The notes: generated from the letters alone by a model not told the origin. A stretch of 64,000 nt of DNA from an uncultured bacterium (GCA_905215505.1 CAJMPU010000004.1:61994-125993), one strand, 5' to 3'; positions 7,770-16,487 are shown, counted from the first letter of the stretch. Numbers and translations are program-made.

Positions 7770-9417
7770 GAAAGTTTGCTCCTTCCCGATCTTGTTTGCG
7801 CTGCTTACCCTCCTGATCGGCACCTGCGCGGTTGTGTTCCCCGCATCCGCGCAGGCCGCGCCGACCTCGACCGGTTCCATCACGGTGAGCGGCACCGTGG
7901 CGCGCAGCTACGACGCCTACCAGATCTTTAGCGCCAACGTCGTCGACGGCGACAGCGACGCCAAGATCGCCACCGACCTCGCCTGGGCAAGCGACGCCGT
8001 GCGCGACGCCGCGCTGCCTGTGCTGCACAGCGCCGGCATGCCCAATTCCCAGACCACCGCGCAGGAAGCTGCCGAGTGGCTCAACACCGATTCCCGCCTT
8101 ACGAGCGCGCTGAGCGCGCAGCTCGCTCGTTCCCTCCAGAGCTCTGGCACCGAGCTCGCGGCCCTCAACGCGGGCACGGCGGCCGAGCTGCCCTGCGGCT
8201 ACTGGCTCATCGTCGCCGACGACGACGCCATCGCCCAGGGCGAGGCCGGCACCGCGCCGATCATGGCCCTGGTGGGCGGCAGCGCCGTCACCGTCAAGCC
8301 CAAGGCCGCGACCCCCAAGGTGGCCAAGCACGTGCTGGAGGACAGCACCGCCGCATGGCAGAAGGCCGCCGACGCCACGGTCGCCGACGACCTGTACTGG
8401 CGCCTCTCTGCCACGGTCCCGGCGGGGCTCACGGCCTACGACACCTACGCGGTGCGGTTCGTCGACACCATGAGCGCGGGGCTCGACCCCTCCAAGGTGG
8501 CCGCGAGCATGCGCGTGTACGTGGCGGCGGGCGCGGACGGTGGCTTCGACGCCGTCCAGACCGGCAAGGACGGCCGAGCCGACACCGAGCCCGCGAAGGG
8601 CTGGACCGACATCACGGCCCAGTGCGCCACCAAGGTAGCGGTTGACGGAACCTTCACCGTGCGTACCGGCGACCTCATCGCCGCGCTCGGCGGGGCCGAC
8701 GCCTTCACCGCGGGCGCCCGCGTGGTCGCCGTGTACAACGCGCCGCTCAACAGCGCGTGCAACCACGGCATCGCGAAGGGCAACCCCAACGAGGTCTACC
8801 TGCGCTACCCGCGCTCTCCCTTTGCCGACCAGTTCAGCGATGCCGGCTTCACTCGCACGCCGAGCGATGATGCGTGCGCCTACACCTGGGATCTCGCGCT
8901 CACCAAGCGCGGCAGCGACGGCGACAAGCCGCTGTCCGGGGCGGTCCTGAGCATCGCCGACGACCGCGGTCGCACGCTGGCGGCCGACGGCACGTGGGAT
9001 GCGCAAGGCAAGGCCACCGTCACCACGGGCGAGGACGGCCGCGTGACCGTCTCGGGCGTGGACTCGGGCAAGCTGGAGGTCCGCGAGCTCAAGGCGCCCA
9101 AGGGCTACACCGCCTTTGAGGGCATGCGCGGCGTGACGGTCAAGGCCGAGGGCCTGGACGTCGACCAGGTGGCGGCCGCCAAGCCCAAGCTCACCGTCAC
9201 GGCCGAGTCGCCCCTGCGCGCCGACAGCGCGGACGGGTCGACGGGCAGCCTGGAGGCGTCGATCATCAACACGCCCGCCAACGTTTCCCCTCGAGGCTTT
9301 ATGCCCTCGACGGGAGATATGGCAATGTTCGCCGCGGCCGCCGTGGCGGTCGCCGGAGCCGCGCTCATCGTGGTCGCGCTCCTGGTCAAGCGGGGAGGTG
9401 GCAGCCATAAAAAGTAG
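7762..9417 (+). CDS. SpaA-type minor pilin with MPSTG sorting signal
   Basis: Pilin of 551 residues: signal peptide (1-33), N-terminal pilin region, a central isopeptide-type domain, and a prealbumin-like SpaA/Cna-B domain about 400-490 (LTKRGSDGDKPLSGAVLSI ... LEVRELKAPKGY). The C-terminus is MPSTG (514-518), a hydrophobic helix and a basic tail; Met replaces the usual Leu of LPXTG. GTG 7762 is preferred because GGGAGG (7748-7753) lies eight bases before it and the signal peptide follows. It overlaps the preceding gene by eight bases, so the two are translationally coupled. Codon use is far more GC-rich than in the pilin genes on either side, which suggests this cassette has a separate history. 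Confidence 0.88.
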   Translation: MNKKVCSFPILFALLTLLIGTCAVVFPASAQAAPTSTGSITVSGTVARSYDAYQIFSANVVDGDSDAKIATDLAWASDAVRDAALPVLHSAGMPNSQTTAQEAAEWLNTDSRLTSALSAQLARSLQSSGTELAALNAGTAAELPCGYWLIVADDDAIAQGEAGTAPIMALVGGSAVTVKPKAATPKVAKHVLEDSTAAWQKAADATVADDLYWRLSATVPAGLTAYDTYAVRFVDTMSAGLDPSKVAASMRVYVAAGADGGFDAVQTGKDGRADTEPAKGWTDITAQCATKVAVDGTFTVRTGDLIAALGGADAFTAGARVVAVYNAPLNSACNHGIAKGNPNEVYLRYPRSPFADQFSDAGFTRTPSDDACAYTWDLALTKRGSDGDKPLSGAVLSIADDRGRTLAADGTWDAQGKATVTTGEDGRVTVSGVDSGKLEVRELKAPKGYTAFEGMRGVTVKAEGLDVDQVAAAKPKLTVTAESPLRADSADGSTGSLEASIINTPANVSPRGFMPSTGDMAMFAAAAVAVAGAALIVVALLVKRGGGSHKK

Positions 9418-9525
9418 CTGGCAGCCCCACCGAGAGCGGGGCGAGACACAACGAAGCAGATGCACAGACACAGACAGACGATGACCGACCGAATGAGAAC
9501 CAACCGGAAAACGGAGGAAAAGAAG

Positions 9526-11166
9526 ATGAGCATGAGCAAGAACATCGCACGCCTGGCAGTAACCGCCGGCCTCACAGCAGCCCTGAGCTTCGGCGGAGTT
9601 ATGGCACCGGTGACCATGGCGTTTGCTGAGGGCACCGCGACCGGTTCGGTGACCATCGAGAACGCAACGCATAACGTTACCGATTTTAAAGGTTACAAGA
9701 TCTTCGATGCCAATGTGGTAAAGGACGAGAATGGCAAGACGCTTGTGAGCAATATCACATGGGCAAACGAAAAGGTGGAAGCTGCTGTTAAGGGGGTAAT
9801 TACGGGAATCGATCCTAGTGCCAATATAGCCACTGCTCAGGATACTGCTGAATGGATCAAGGGACACGTGATGGGTACCGATGAAGAGTCCCGTGTGGCA
9901 TCTGAATCTGCTGCATACAAGATTGCAGCTGCCGTGTCTGCGGTGACCGATCTGGACGATCCAAGTGATTACACGACCACTTCGAAGGGCGTTGCTAACA
10001 ACCTTTCACACGGCTACTGGCTCTTTGTGACTGACGCCTCTACCGTCACGGACGTTGAAGCTGCCACTGCCCCCATTTTCACTGTTGTTGGCGATGAAGC
10101 GGTCAAAATTAAGGAGAAGACCAGCATTCCTACCGTCGACAAGGAGGTTAAAGAGAACGGCACCTGGGGAAACGTGAGCGACTCCCAGATCGGTGAGGAA
10201 ATCGAATATAGGTTGACTGGCTCTGTCGCCGATAACATCGATACCTTTACCACATACACATATGAGTTCCATGACCATCTTTCCGTTGGACTGGAGGCTA
10301 TTCAGAGCTCCGTTGCCGTGACTATTGACGGTCGGCCTGTCCAGTCTACAAATAACTACCGCGTGCAGCTTACGGATACTTTGAATGCTTCCAGCAAGGT
10401 TACAGGCCATGACCTGAAGATTTCCTTTACCGACCTCAAGGCCGCTGCAAAGGCTTCGAACGTGACCCTGACTAAGAATTCCAAGGTCGTTGTGACCTAC
10501 AAGGCCAAGCTTACTCGCGATGCTGAATACACGGCTACCGGCAACACCAACGAAGTCACGCTTGTCTACTCCAACGACCCCATGAGTAAAGGCACCGGCA
10601 CCTCTACGCCGAAGAAAGTCACCGACTACGTTTTCGGCTTGGATATTACCAAGGTTGAGGAAGGCAATAAGGACAAAAAACTTGCTGCTGGCTTTAAGGT
10701 CAAAGTCGTTAACAACGGGGACTCTGCCTCTGCTGACAAATGGCTTAAGGATGACGGGACCCTTGTCGAGACTAAAGAAAATGCTTCTGAGTTTATGACC
10801 GATGCTACGAGCGGCAAGGTTTTAATCCCTGGCCTCGTTACGGGTACGTATGAGATTACCGAGACGACCACTCCTTCGGGCTACAACACTATCGCGCCCT
10901 TCCAGATTACGGTTACGCCGACCTATGATGAAAACGGCAAATTGTCGACGCTGACCGTTGGCGAAGACGTCGAAAAGGTCACTCCCGGTACTGCAAATGG
11001 TTCGGTCATGTCCATTACCATTGAAAACAAGAAGGGCTCTGGCCTCCCGCTGACCGGCCTTAATGGCGTGACCTTCACTTGGATCGCTGGTGGCGCGGTG
11101 CTGTGCATCGGCGTGGCGCACCTCATCCGCAGCCGTAAGCAGGCTGAGGAGTCCGAGCAGGAGTAA
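9526..11166 (+). CDS. Major (FimA/SpaA-like) pilin with LPLTG signal
   Basis: 546-residue pilin. A signal peptide ends near MAFAEG. It is followed by an N-terminal domain, a central isopeptide-forming domain (about 200-365, with VDKEVKENGTW near its start) and a C-terminal Cna-B/SpaA domain (about 370-495, ending in the ITETTTPSGYN segment). Then come LPLTG (507-511), a membrane helix and a charged tail. Last of three pilin genes before the sortase and similar in plan to Actinomyces fimbrial shaft subunits, so it is the best candidate for the polymerised shaft (inference). ATG 9526 is preceded by GGAGG at 9513-9517. The base composition is closer to the first pilus gene than to the second. 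A strong terminator follows at 11267. Confidence 0.88.
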   Translation: MSMSKNIARLAVTAGLTAALSFGGVMAPVTMAFAEGTATGSVTIENATHNVTDFKGYKIFDANVVKDENGKTLVSNITWANEKVEAAVKGVITGIDPSANIATAQDTAEWIKGHVMGTDEESRVASESAAYKIAAAVSAVTDLDDPSDYTTTSKGVANNLSHGYWLFVTDASTVTDVEAATAPIFTVVGDEAVKIKEKTSIPTVDKEVKENGTWGNVSDSQIGEEIEYRLTGSVADNIDTFTTYTYEFHDHLSVGLEAIQSSVAVTIDGRPVQSTNNYRVQLTDTLNASSKVTGHDLKISFTDLKAAAKASNVTLTKNSKVVVTYKAKLTRDAEYTATGNTNEVTLVYSNDPMSKGTGTSTPKKVTDYVFGLDITKVEEGNKDKKLAAGFKVKVVNNGDSASADKWLKDDGTLVETKENASEFMTDATSGKVLIPGLVTGTYEITETTTPSGYNTIAPFQITVTPTYDENGKLSTLTVGEDVEKVTPGTANGSVMSITIENKKGSGLPLTGLNGVTFTWIAGGAVLCIGVAHLIRSRKQAEESEQE

Positions 11167-11266
11167 CGCTCGCTCACCCATCCCTTTGGCAGGTGGGATG
11201 CGATGGCCATGAGGCTTGCGGACACTTTTCTCGTCCATCGACGTTCTTGCTTTGCCATTCTTTTTT

Positions 11267-11303
11267 CGGGGCAGACTCCGCACTGGAGTCTGCCCCGTTT
11301 TTT
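11267..11303 (+). terminator. Rho-independent terminator of the pilin genes
   Basis: A 13-bp GC-rich stem (CGGGGCAGACTCC at 11267-11279 paired with 11285-11297), a five-base loop and TTTTTT. It separates the three pilins from the sortase gene, which therefore needs read-through or its own promoter. Confidence 0.9.
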
Positions 11304-11709
11304 GGGATAACGCAGCCAGCCTCCACCGTCCGATGCGGGTACGTTCGTCATCGCGTTTCTTGACTCGTATGAGGTTCGGATTAAGGTCCGTAGGCGCACG
11401 CGCGGTGCGGACGGTAGAAGGCATTTGCGCCGCAACAAGCGCAAATAAGAATGCCCGGGGGTCGGATCCCGGGCATTTAACAAAACCAGAAAACTAGGCT
11501 GCCCGCGCTCCCAAACATTTACGCGAGGTGCGTCGTTTCCTGTAGCTATTGTATCCCGAATCGCCCCGCCGATTCGGGACATTTTGAAAACGCAAATGCT
11601 GGCTTATCCTCGACTGGACGGTGCAGTCTAGCTGCGTTGTCCGGCGCGGAAGCTCGCTAATCGGCTATTATTTGTTTAGACAACCTGAGCTGTAGAGGAG
11701 TGACCGGCG
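11304..11709. other. Structured intergenic region before the sortase; possible small RNA
   Basis: No gene seen. It contains three perfect hairpins: ATTTGCGC/GCGCAAAT (11423-11446), AATGCCCGGG/CCCGGGCATT (11450-11477) and TCCCGAATCG/CGATTCGGGA (11554-11579). On the minus strand TACAAT lies at about 11547-11552 and the second hairpin is followed by TTCTTATTT, so a minus-strand RNA of about 100 nt is conceivable. I recognise no known RNA family. The 11-mer TGTTTAGACAA (11673-11683) is the inverted copy of 4010-4020. Confidence 0.35.
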
Positions 11710-12648
11710 ATGGTGCAGGGCGCCAAACATATGAAGAGCAATAACGCCGCGGACAACGGCGGCTCAAGCCATCAGCCCAAACCTCAACCAAAGCCCAAGC
11801 GCCGTCGCAAGCGGCTGCCGCGCTGGGCCGACCGGCTCATCACCATCGTCATCATCCTTATTGGCGTGGGCCTTATGACCTGGCCGTGGATCTTGGACCG
11901 GCTCGAGGCCTCGGGCGTGTTCAACCAGATCAGCACGGTGTCCAGCACCGTGGACGCGCTGTCTGCCGAGGAGCGCGAGCGCATCCTGCTCCAGGCGCGC
12001 TCCTTTAATGAGCAGCTGGCGGGCGAGGCCACCGAGCTCCCCGCCGACCAGATTGAGCCCTACGCTCAGCAGCTCATCTTTGACCGCGACCCCATGATGA
12101 GCTGGGTCGAGATCCCCTCCATCGACGTGAGCATGCCCATCTACCACGGCACGAGCGAAGAAGTCCTTATGGCGGGCGTCGGCCACCTGGAGGGCACGAG
12201 CCTGCCGGTGGGCGGCACCTCGACGCATTGCGTGCTCACGGCGCACTCGGGCATGCGCAACCTGAGCATGTTCGACGACATCCATTCGCTGGAGCCCGGC
12301 GACCTGGTGCTGCTGCACACCATGAGCAAGACGCTCGCCTATAAGATGGTGGACTCCGAGGTCGTGCTGCCCGAGGAGATGGAGTCGCTGACCATCGAGC
12401 CCGGCGCCGACAAAGTGACGCTCGTCACCTGCACGCCCTATGGCGTGAACGACCATCGCCTGCTGGTGCATTGCGTGCGCACCAAGTACAACAAGAAGGA
12501 CGTCGACAAGCAAAAGTCGCTGGCCGGCCGCCACTGGGGCAAGCGCGAGTTCGCCGTGCTCATCGTGGTCGTGGCCATTGTGCTGTTGCTGCTGGACATC
12601 GTGATTCACGCGGTCCGCAAGCGCCGCAAGGCCAAGGCCTCGGCATAG
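11710..12648 (+). CDS. srtC: Class C sortase (pilus polymerase)
   Basis: Membrane transpeptidase of 312 residues that links pilins into a covalent shaft. A TM helix at 43-60 and a C-terminal TM helix at 281-300, followed by a basic tail, match class C topology. Catalytic residues are visible: His179 (LTAHSG), Cys241 (VTCTPYG) and Arg250 (NDHRLLV). The usual active-site lid motif DPF/DPW is not obvious; EPY (116-118) lies where it would be expected. Start ATG 11710 has GAGGAG at 11695-11700. It lies 543 bases after the major pilin and is the only sortase in the window, so it should act on all three sorting signals (LPLSG, MPSTG, LPLTG). A separate housekeeping sortase for wall attachment must be elsewhere. 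Confidence 0.92.
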   Translation: MVQGAKHMKSNNAADNGGSSHQPKPQPKPKRRRKRLPRWADRLITIVIILIGVGLMTWPWILDRLEASGVFNQISTVSSTVDALSAEERERILLQARSFNEQLAGEATELPADQIEPYAQQLIFDRDPMMSWVEIPSIDVSMPIYHGTSEEVLMAGVGHLEGTSLPVGGTSTHCVLTAHSGMRNLSMFDDIHSLEPGDLVLLHTMSKTLAYKMVDSEVVLPEEMESLTIEPGADKVTLVTCTPYGVNDHRLLVHCVRTKYNKKDVDKQKSLAGRHWGKREFAVLIVVVAIVLLLLDIVIHAVRKRRKAKASA

Positions 12649-12661
12649 GGCATCGTTCAGA

Positions 12662-12696
12662 ACCACCGCAATGGGGACAGGCACCTTTGTGGTGGT
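12662..12696. repeat. Degenerate CCACCAC-type palindromic repeat (copy 4)
   Basis: ACCACC ... GGGGACAGGCACCTTTGTGGTGGT. The right half is intact, while the left arm has drifted (CCACCGCAATGG). It shows the GGGGACAGGCACC form of the core. Confidence 0.7.
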
Positions 12697-12710
12697 CGGG
12701 GCTTCCAAAC

Positions 12711-12767
12711 CATCACAACATTCGATGAAAATCTCGATTTTGGCGAAAAGTGTCGAATGCTGTGATG
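12711..12767. repeat. CATCACAACATTCGATG palindromic repeat (copy 2)
   Basis: Left arm CATCACAACATTCGATG (12711-12727) is identical to the copy at 2861. The right arm (12751-12767) differs at three positions, so the hairpin is decaying. It lies 14 bases after a CCACCAC-type repeat, reproducing the pairing seen at 2861-2972. Nothing else is seen in the 325 bases between sortase and gatC except TATACT at 12933-12938, a possible -10 for gatCAB. Confidence 0.75.
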
Positions 12768-12973
12768 CTTTTCGCTGTGGGCGAGACGGTTCTCATTGCG
12801 GACAGTACGGTTTTCGCTATGGACGGCGCGGTTTCTTTGCAGAACAGCCCGCCCGCCGCCTGCCAACCGCCGCCCTCGTTACGTTTTCGCTGCATTTGGG
12901 TAAAGCGCCTGCTCCAAGCCGGCGTTGCCTTGTATACTAGAGCAGTTTATCTGTTATGCGGAAGGGAGCGCCT

Positions 12974-13285
12974 ATGGCACTCAGCGAGAAAGACGTGCGC
13001 GGCATTGCCGAGTACGCAAAGATCGCACTGACCGATGACGAGCTCATCCAGATGACGTCTTACCTGAACGATGCCGTCCAGATGCTCGAGCCCGTCTTGC
13101 AATATGACTTGCCCGACGTGGAGCCCACGTTCCATCCCATCGGAAGCCTGTCCAACGTGATGGGCGACGACCTGCGCGAGCCCGAGCGCGACCTGCCGCT
13201 CGACGTTGCGCTCGAAAACGCCGGCAGCGCGCGTGACCGCTACTTCCGCGTGCCGTCCATTTTGGGAGAGGGGGAGAGCGAGTAA
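12974..13285 (+). CDS. gatC: Aspartyl/glutamyl-tRNA amidotransferase subunit C
   Basis: 103 residues, the normal size for GatC, which wraps around and stabilises GatA in the GatCAB complex. The N-terminal LSEKDVRGIAEYAKIALTDDEL helix-pair region and the C-terminal segment ending near DRYFRVPSILGEGE are typical. ATG 12974 is preceded by GAAGGGAG. Its TAA overlaps the gatA ATG by one base (TAATG), and gatA overlaps gatB the same way, so the three subunits are translationally coupled. Confidence 0.93.
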   Translation: MALSEKDVRGIAEYAKIALTDDELIQMTSYLNDAVQMLEPVLQYDLPDVEPTFHPIGSLSNVMGDDLREPERDLPLDVALENAGSARDRYFRVPSILGEGESE

Positions 13286-14799
13286 TGGCGCTAAGCTTCG
13301 ATTCCCTTACCGCCGCCCAGATCGCCGCGGGCGTTTCCGCCGGCGACTTTACCGCTACCGAGGTGGCCCAGGCTTCCCTTGCCGCCATCGAGGCGCGCGA
13401 GGGCGGGGTCCAGGCATTCCTGCAGGTGGCGCCCGAGCTTGCGCTCGATGCCGCCGCGCGCGTGGATGCCGACCGTGCCGCAGGCAAGCCACTGCCCCCG
13501 CTTGCGGGCGTGCCGCTGGCCATCAAGGACAACATGAACCTCGTGGGCACGCGCACCACCTGCGCTTCCCGCATGCTCGAGAACTACCAGAGCGTCTACA
13601 CCGCCACCTGTGTCCAGCGCATGCTCGACGCCGGCTGCCTGCCCATGGGCAAGGTCAACATGGACGAATTTGCCTTTGGCAGCTCCACCGAGAGCTCGGC
13701 GTTCCATCGCACTAACAACCCCTGGGATACCGAGCGCGTGCCCGGCGGCTCCTCGGGTGGCTCCGCTGCCGCCGTCGCCGCGGGCGAGGTCGCGCTCTCG
13801 CTGGGCTCGGACACCGGCGGCTCCATTCGCCAGCCGGCGTCGCTGTGCGGCGTGGTGGGCTTTAAGCCCACGTATGGCGCCGTGAGCCGTTACGGCGTGG
13901 TTGCCTTCGGCTCGTCGCTCGACCAGGTTGGCCCCTTCGGCCGCACGGTCGAGGATGTCGCGCTGGCCATGAACGCGCTTACCGGTGCGGGCCACGATCC
14001 GTATGACTGCACCAGCCAGGACTGTGCCGTCGACTTTACCGAGCACCTCAACGACAGCATCGAGGGCAAGCGCGTGGGCATCATCCCCGCGTTTATGGAG
14101 GCCGAGGGCCTGACGCCCGAGGTCAAGGCCGCTGTTCAGCGCGCCGCCCAAGAGCTGCAGAACCAGGGCGCCGAGCTCGTGGAGGTCGACCTGCCGCACC
14201 TGGACGCCGCCATCGCTGCCTACTACGTCATCGGCCCGGCCGAGGCGTTCTCCAACCTGGCCCGTTTCGACGGCATTCGCTACGGCTATCAGGAGGAGGG
14301 CTGCGCCAACCTGTCCGACCAGAGTTCGCTCTCGCGCGCCCATGGCTTTGGCGCCGAGGCCAAGCGCCGTCAGATGCTCGGCGCCTACCTGCTGAGCTCG
14401 GGTGTGTACGACAAGTACTACTATGCCGCGCAGAAGGCCCGCACGCTCATCACGCAGGACTACGACGCCGCGTATGCCAAGGTGGACACCATCCTGATGC
14501 CCGCCTCGCCGCGCACGGCCTTTAAGTTTGGCGAGATCAGCGACCCCACGCAGATGTACCTCTCCGACCTGTACACCATCTCGCTCAACATTTGCGGCAA
14601 CGGCGGTATCTCGGTGCCGCTGGGCCTGGGCGAGGACACTCAGCTGCCCGTTTCTGCCCAGCTGGTGGGTCCGGCGTTTAAGGACCGTCAGCTGCTCACG
14701 TTTGCCCGCGCCCTGGAGCGCGGCTTTGCCGATGCCGCCACGGGTGCGCCCGTGCTTTCCGTCGCGCCCGATTTTGCCGGGAAGGGAGGCGAGCTGTAA
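13285..14799 (+). CDS. gatA: Aspartyl/glutamyl-tRNA amidotransferase subunit A
   Basis: 504-residue amidase that releases ammonia from glutamine for GatB. The Ser-cisSer-Lys triad is present: Lys in LAIKDN, cis-Ser in GGSSGGSAAAVAAG and nucleophile Ser in SLGSDTGGSIRQPAS. The length is standard. With GatB and GatC it converts Glu-tRNA(Gln), and usually Asp-tRNA(Asn), to the amide form. This implies that glutaminyl-tRNA is made by the indirect route in this organism (family knowledge). Confidence 0.96.
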   Translation: MALSFDSLTAAQIAAGVSAGDFTATEVAQASLAAIEAREGGVQAFLQVAPELALDAAARVDADRAAGKPLPPLAGVPLAIKDNMNLVGTRTTCASRMLENYQSVYTATCVQRMLDAGCLPMGKVNMDEFAFGSSTESSAFHRTNNPWDTERVPGGSSGGSAAAVAAGEVALSLGSDTGGSIRQPASLCGVVGFKPTYGAVSRYGVVAFGSSLDQVGPFGRTVEDVALAMNALTGAGHDPYDCTSQDCAVDFTEHLNDSIEGKRVGIIPAFMEAEGLTPEVKAAVQRAAQELQNQGAELVEVDLPHLDAAIAAYYVIGPAEAFSNLARFDGIRYGYQEEGCANLSDQSSLSRAHGFGAEAKRRQMLGAYLLSSGVYDKYYYAAQKARTLITQDYDAAYAKVDTILMPASPRTAFKFGEISDPTQMYLSDLYTISLNICGNGGISVPLGLGEDTQLPVSAQLVGPAFKDRQLLTFARALERGFADAATGAPVLSVAPDFAGKGGEL

Positions 14800-16475
14800 T
14801 GAAGGAGCTTTCCGAGGTCCTGCAGGATTGGGAGGCCGTGATCGGCCTGGAGATCCACACCGAGCTCACCGCACTCGATACCAAGATGTTCTGCAACTGC
14901 AAGCTCAGCCACGATGACGAGCCCAACGCCAACGTGTGCCCGGTGTGCCTGGGCCTGCCCGGCGCCCTGCCGGTGCCCAACAAGCGCGCCATCGAGAGCA
15001 TCGTCAAGGCCGGCCTCGCTACCAACTGCGAGATTCAGCGCCACTCGATGTTCTACCGCAAGCACTACTTCTATCCCGACATGGCCAAGAACTTCCAGAC
15101 CACGCAGGGTCCGGTCGCCTTTGCCATGTACGGTCATCTGGACCTGGACGTGACCGGTCGCGGTGCCGCCGAGCGCCCCGACTGCGCATTTGGCGAGGCC
15201 GAGGCTCAGAGCCTGGCGAGCGCTTCGGCCAACGCCGAGGGCCTGTCCACGTCCATGACGTCGACCATGCGCGAGGGCAACCAGCGTGCCGGCCACCTGG
15301 CCAGCTACGATGCATCTAACCTGCAGATGCCTGAGCGTCGCGAGGACGGTTCCTACACGGTGCCCATCCGCATCCTGCGCATCCACATGGAGGAGGACGC
15401 CGCCAAGATGGTCCACGTGGGCGGTGCCGAGGGCCGCATTACCGCCGCCGCCGAGTCGCTCGTCGACTACAACCGCTGCGGCACGCCTTTGATTGAGCTC
15501 GTGACTGAGCCCGATCTGCGCACGCCCGAGGAGGCCCGCCTGTTTATGGAAAAGCTCCGTCGCATTTTTGTGACGCTGGGCATTTCGGACTGCTCCATGG
15601 AGAAGGGTTCCATGCGCTGCGACGGCAACGTGTCGCTGCGCCGCCGCGGCGAGACCAAGCTGGGCACCAAGACCGAGCTCAAGAACCTCAACTCGTTTAA
15701 GAGCCTGCATGACGGCCTCGCCTACGAGATTTGTCGCCAGGCCGAGGTGCTCGAGGAGGGCGGCATCATCTACCAGGAGACCCGTCACTGGGAGCCCAGC
15801 CGCAAGCGCACCGTGGTCATGCGTGTGAAGGAAACGGCCGACGACTATCGTCTGTTCCCCGATCCCGATCTGGCGCCGTTCGATCTGGACGACGAGTTTA
15901 TCGATCGCTGCCGTGGCGAGATTCCCGAGCTGCCCGATGCCAAGCGCGCCCGTTTTGAGACCGACTTTGGTATTAAGGCGGCCGATGCCGAGCAGATCGC
16001 GGGCGACCCCGAGTTTGCCGAGTTCTTTGAGGCTGCCGCTGCCGGTATGGCTGGCAAGGAGGCCCAGACGGTCGCAAACCTGCTGGTCAACGAGATGATC
16101 GCCTACCTTAAGAGCGCAGGCGTGTCGCTCGCCGAGTCCGGCATCGCGCCGGCTCAGGTAGCAGCGCTGGCCAAGCTGCTGGTGACCGATGCCATCAGCT
16201 CCAACCAGGCGCACGAGGTCTTTGAGGCCATGGCCCAGACCGGTGACGATCCCAACAAGATCGTCGACGAGCGTGGTATGCGTCAGGTGAGCGATGCCGG
16301 CGCGCTGCAGCCGATTGTGGACGAGGTGCTGGCAAACTGTGCCGAGCAGGCGCAGCAGTATCGTGACGGCAACCAGAAGGTCATCGGCTTTTTGGTGGGC
16401 CAGTGCATGAAGGCGAGCCGCGGCAAGGGCAACCCGAAGCTCTTCAACGAATTGCTGAGAGCGTCGCTCTCGTAG
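14799..16475 (+). CDS. gatB: Aspartyl/glutamyl-tRNA amidotransferase subunit B
   Basis: 558 residues. The N-terminal catalytic cradle begins with VIGLEIHTELTALDTKMFC; CNC and CPVCLGLPG provide the zinc-type cysteines. The C-terminal half has the helical and YqeY-like tail domains, ending with the GQCMKASRGKGNP motif expected in this family. GatB phosphorylates the tRNA-bound acid and amidates it with ammonia from GatA. It starts in the TAATG overlap with gatA and is the last gene of the operon. A long nested inverted repeat with an internal terminator follows. Confidence 0.96.
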   Translation: MKELSEVLQDWEAVIGLEIHTELTALDTKMFCNCKLSHDDEPNANVCPVCLGLPGALPVPNKRAIESIVKAGLATNCEIQRHSMFYRKHYFYPDMAKNFQTTQGPVAFAMYGHLDLDVTGRGAAERPDCAFGEAEAQSLASASANAEGLSTSMTSTMREGNQRAGHLASYDASNLQMPERREDGSYTVPIRILRIHMEEDAAKMVHVGGAEGRITAAAESLVDYNRCGTPLIELVTEPDLRTPEEARLFMEKLRRIFVTLGISDCSMEKGSMRCDGNVSLRRRGETKLGTKTELKNLNSFKSLHDGLAYEICRQAEVLEEGGIIYQETRHWEPSRKRTVVMRVKETADDYRLFPDPDLAPFDLDDEFIDRCRGEIPELPDAKRARFETDFGIKAADAEQIAGDPEFAEFFEAAAAGMAGKEAQTVANLLVNEMIAYLKSAGVSLAESGIAPAQVAALAKLLVTDAISSNQAHEVFEAMAQTGDDPNKIVDERGMRQVSDAGALQPIVDEVLANCAEQAQQYRDGNQKVIGFLVGQCMKASRGKGNPKLFNELLRASLS

Positions 16476-16487
16476 CTGCGAGGCCGG

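Noticed and set aside
7666..9867. Long minus-strand open frame of 733 codons opposite the MPSTG pilin
   Set aside because: It is the antisense shadow of a very GC-rich gene; the translated product is low-complexity (Gly/Arg/Ala/His-rich) and has no domain, while the plus strand has a signal peptide, Cna-B domain and sorting signal.
10822..11582. Minus-strand frames of about 200 codons overlapping the major pilin end
   Set aside because: They lie antisense to the pilin C-terminus and the terminator hairpin, and lack a plausible start region or domain.
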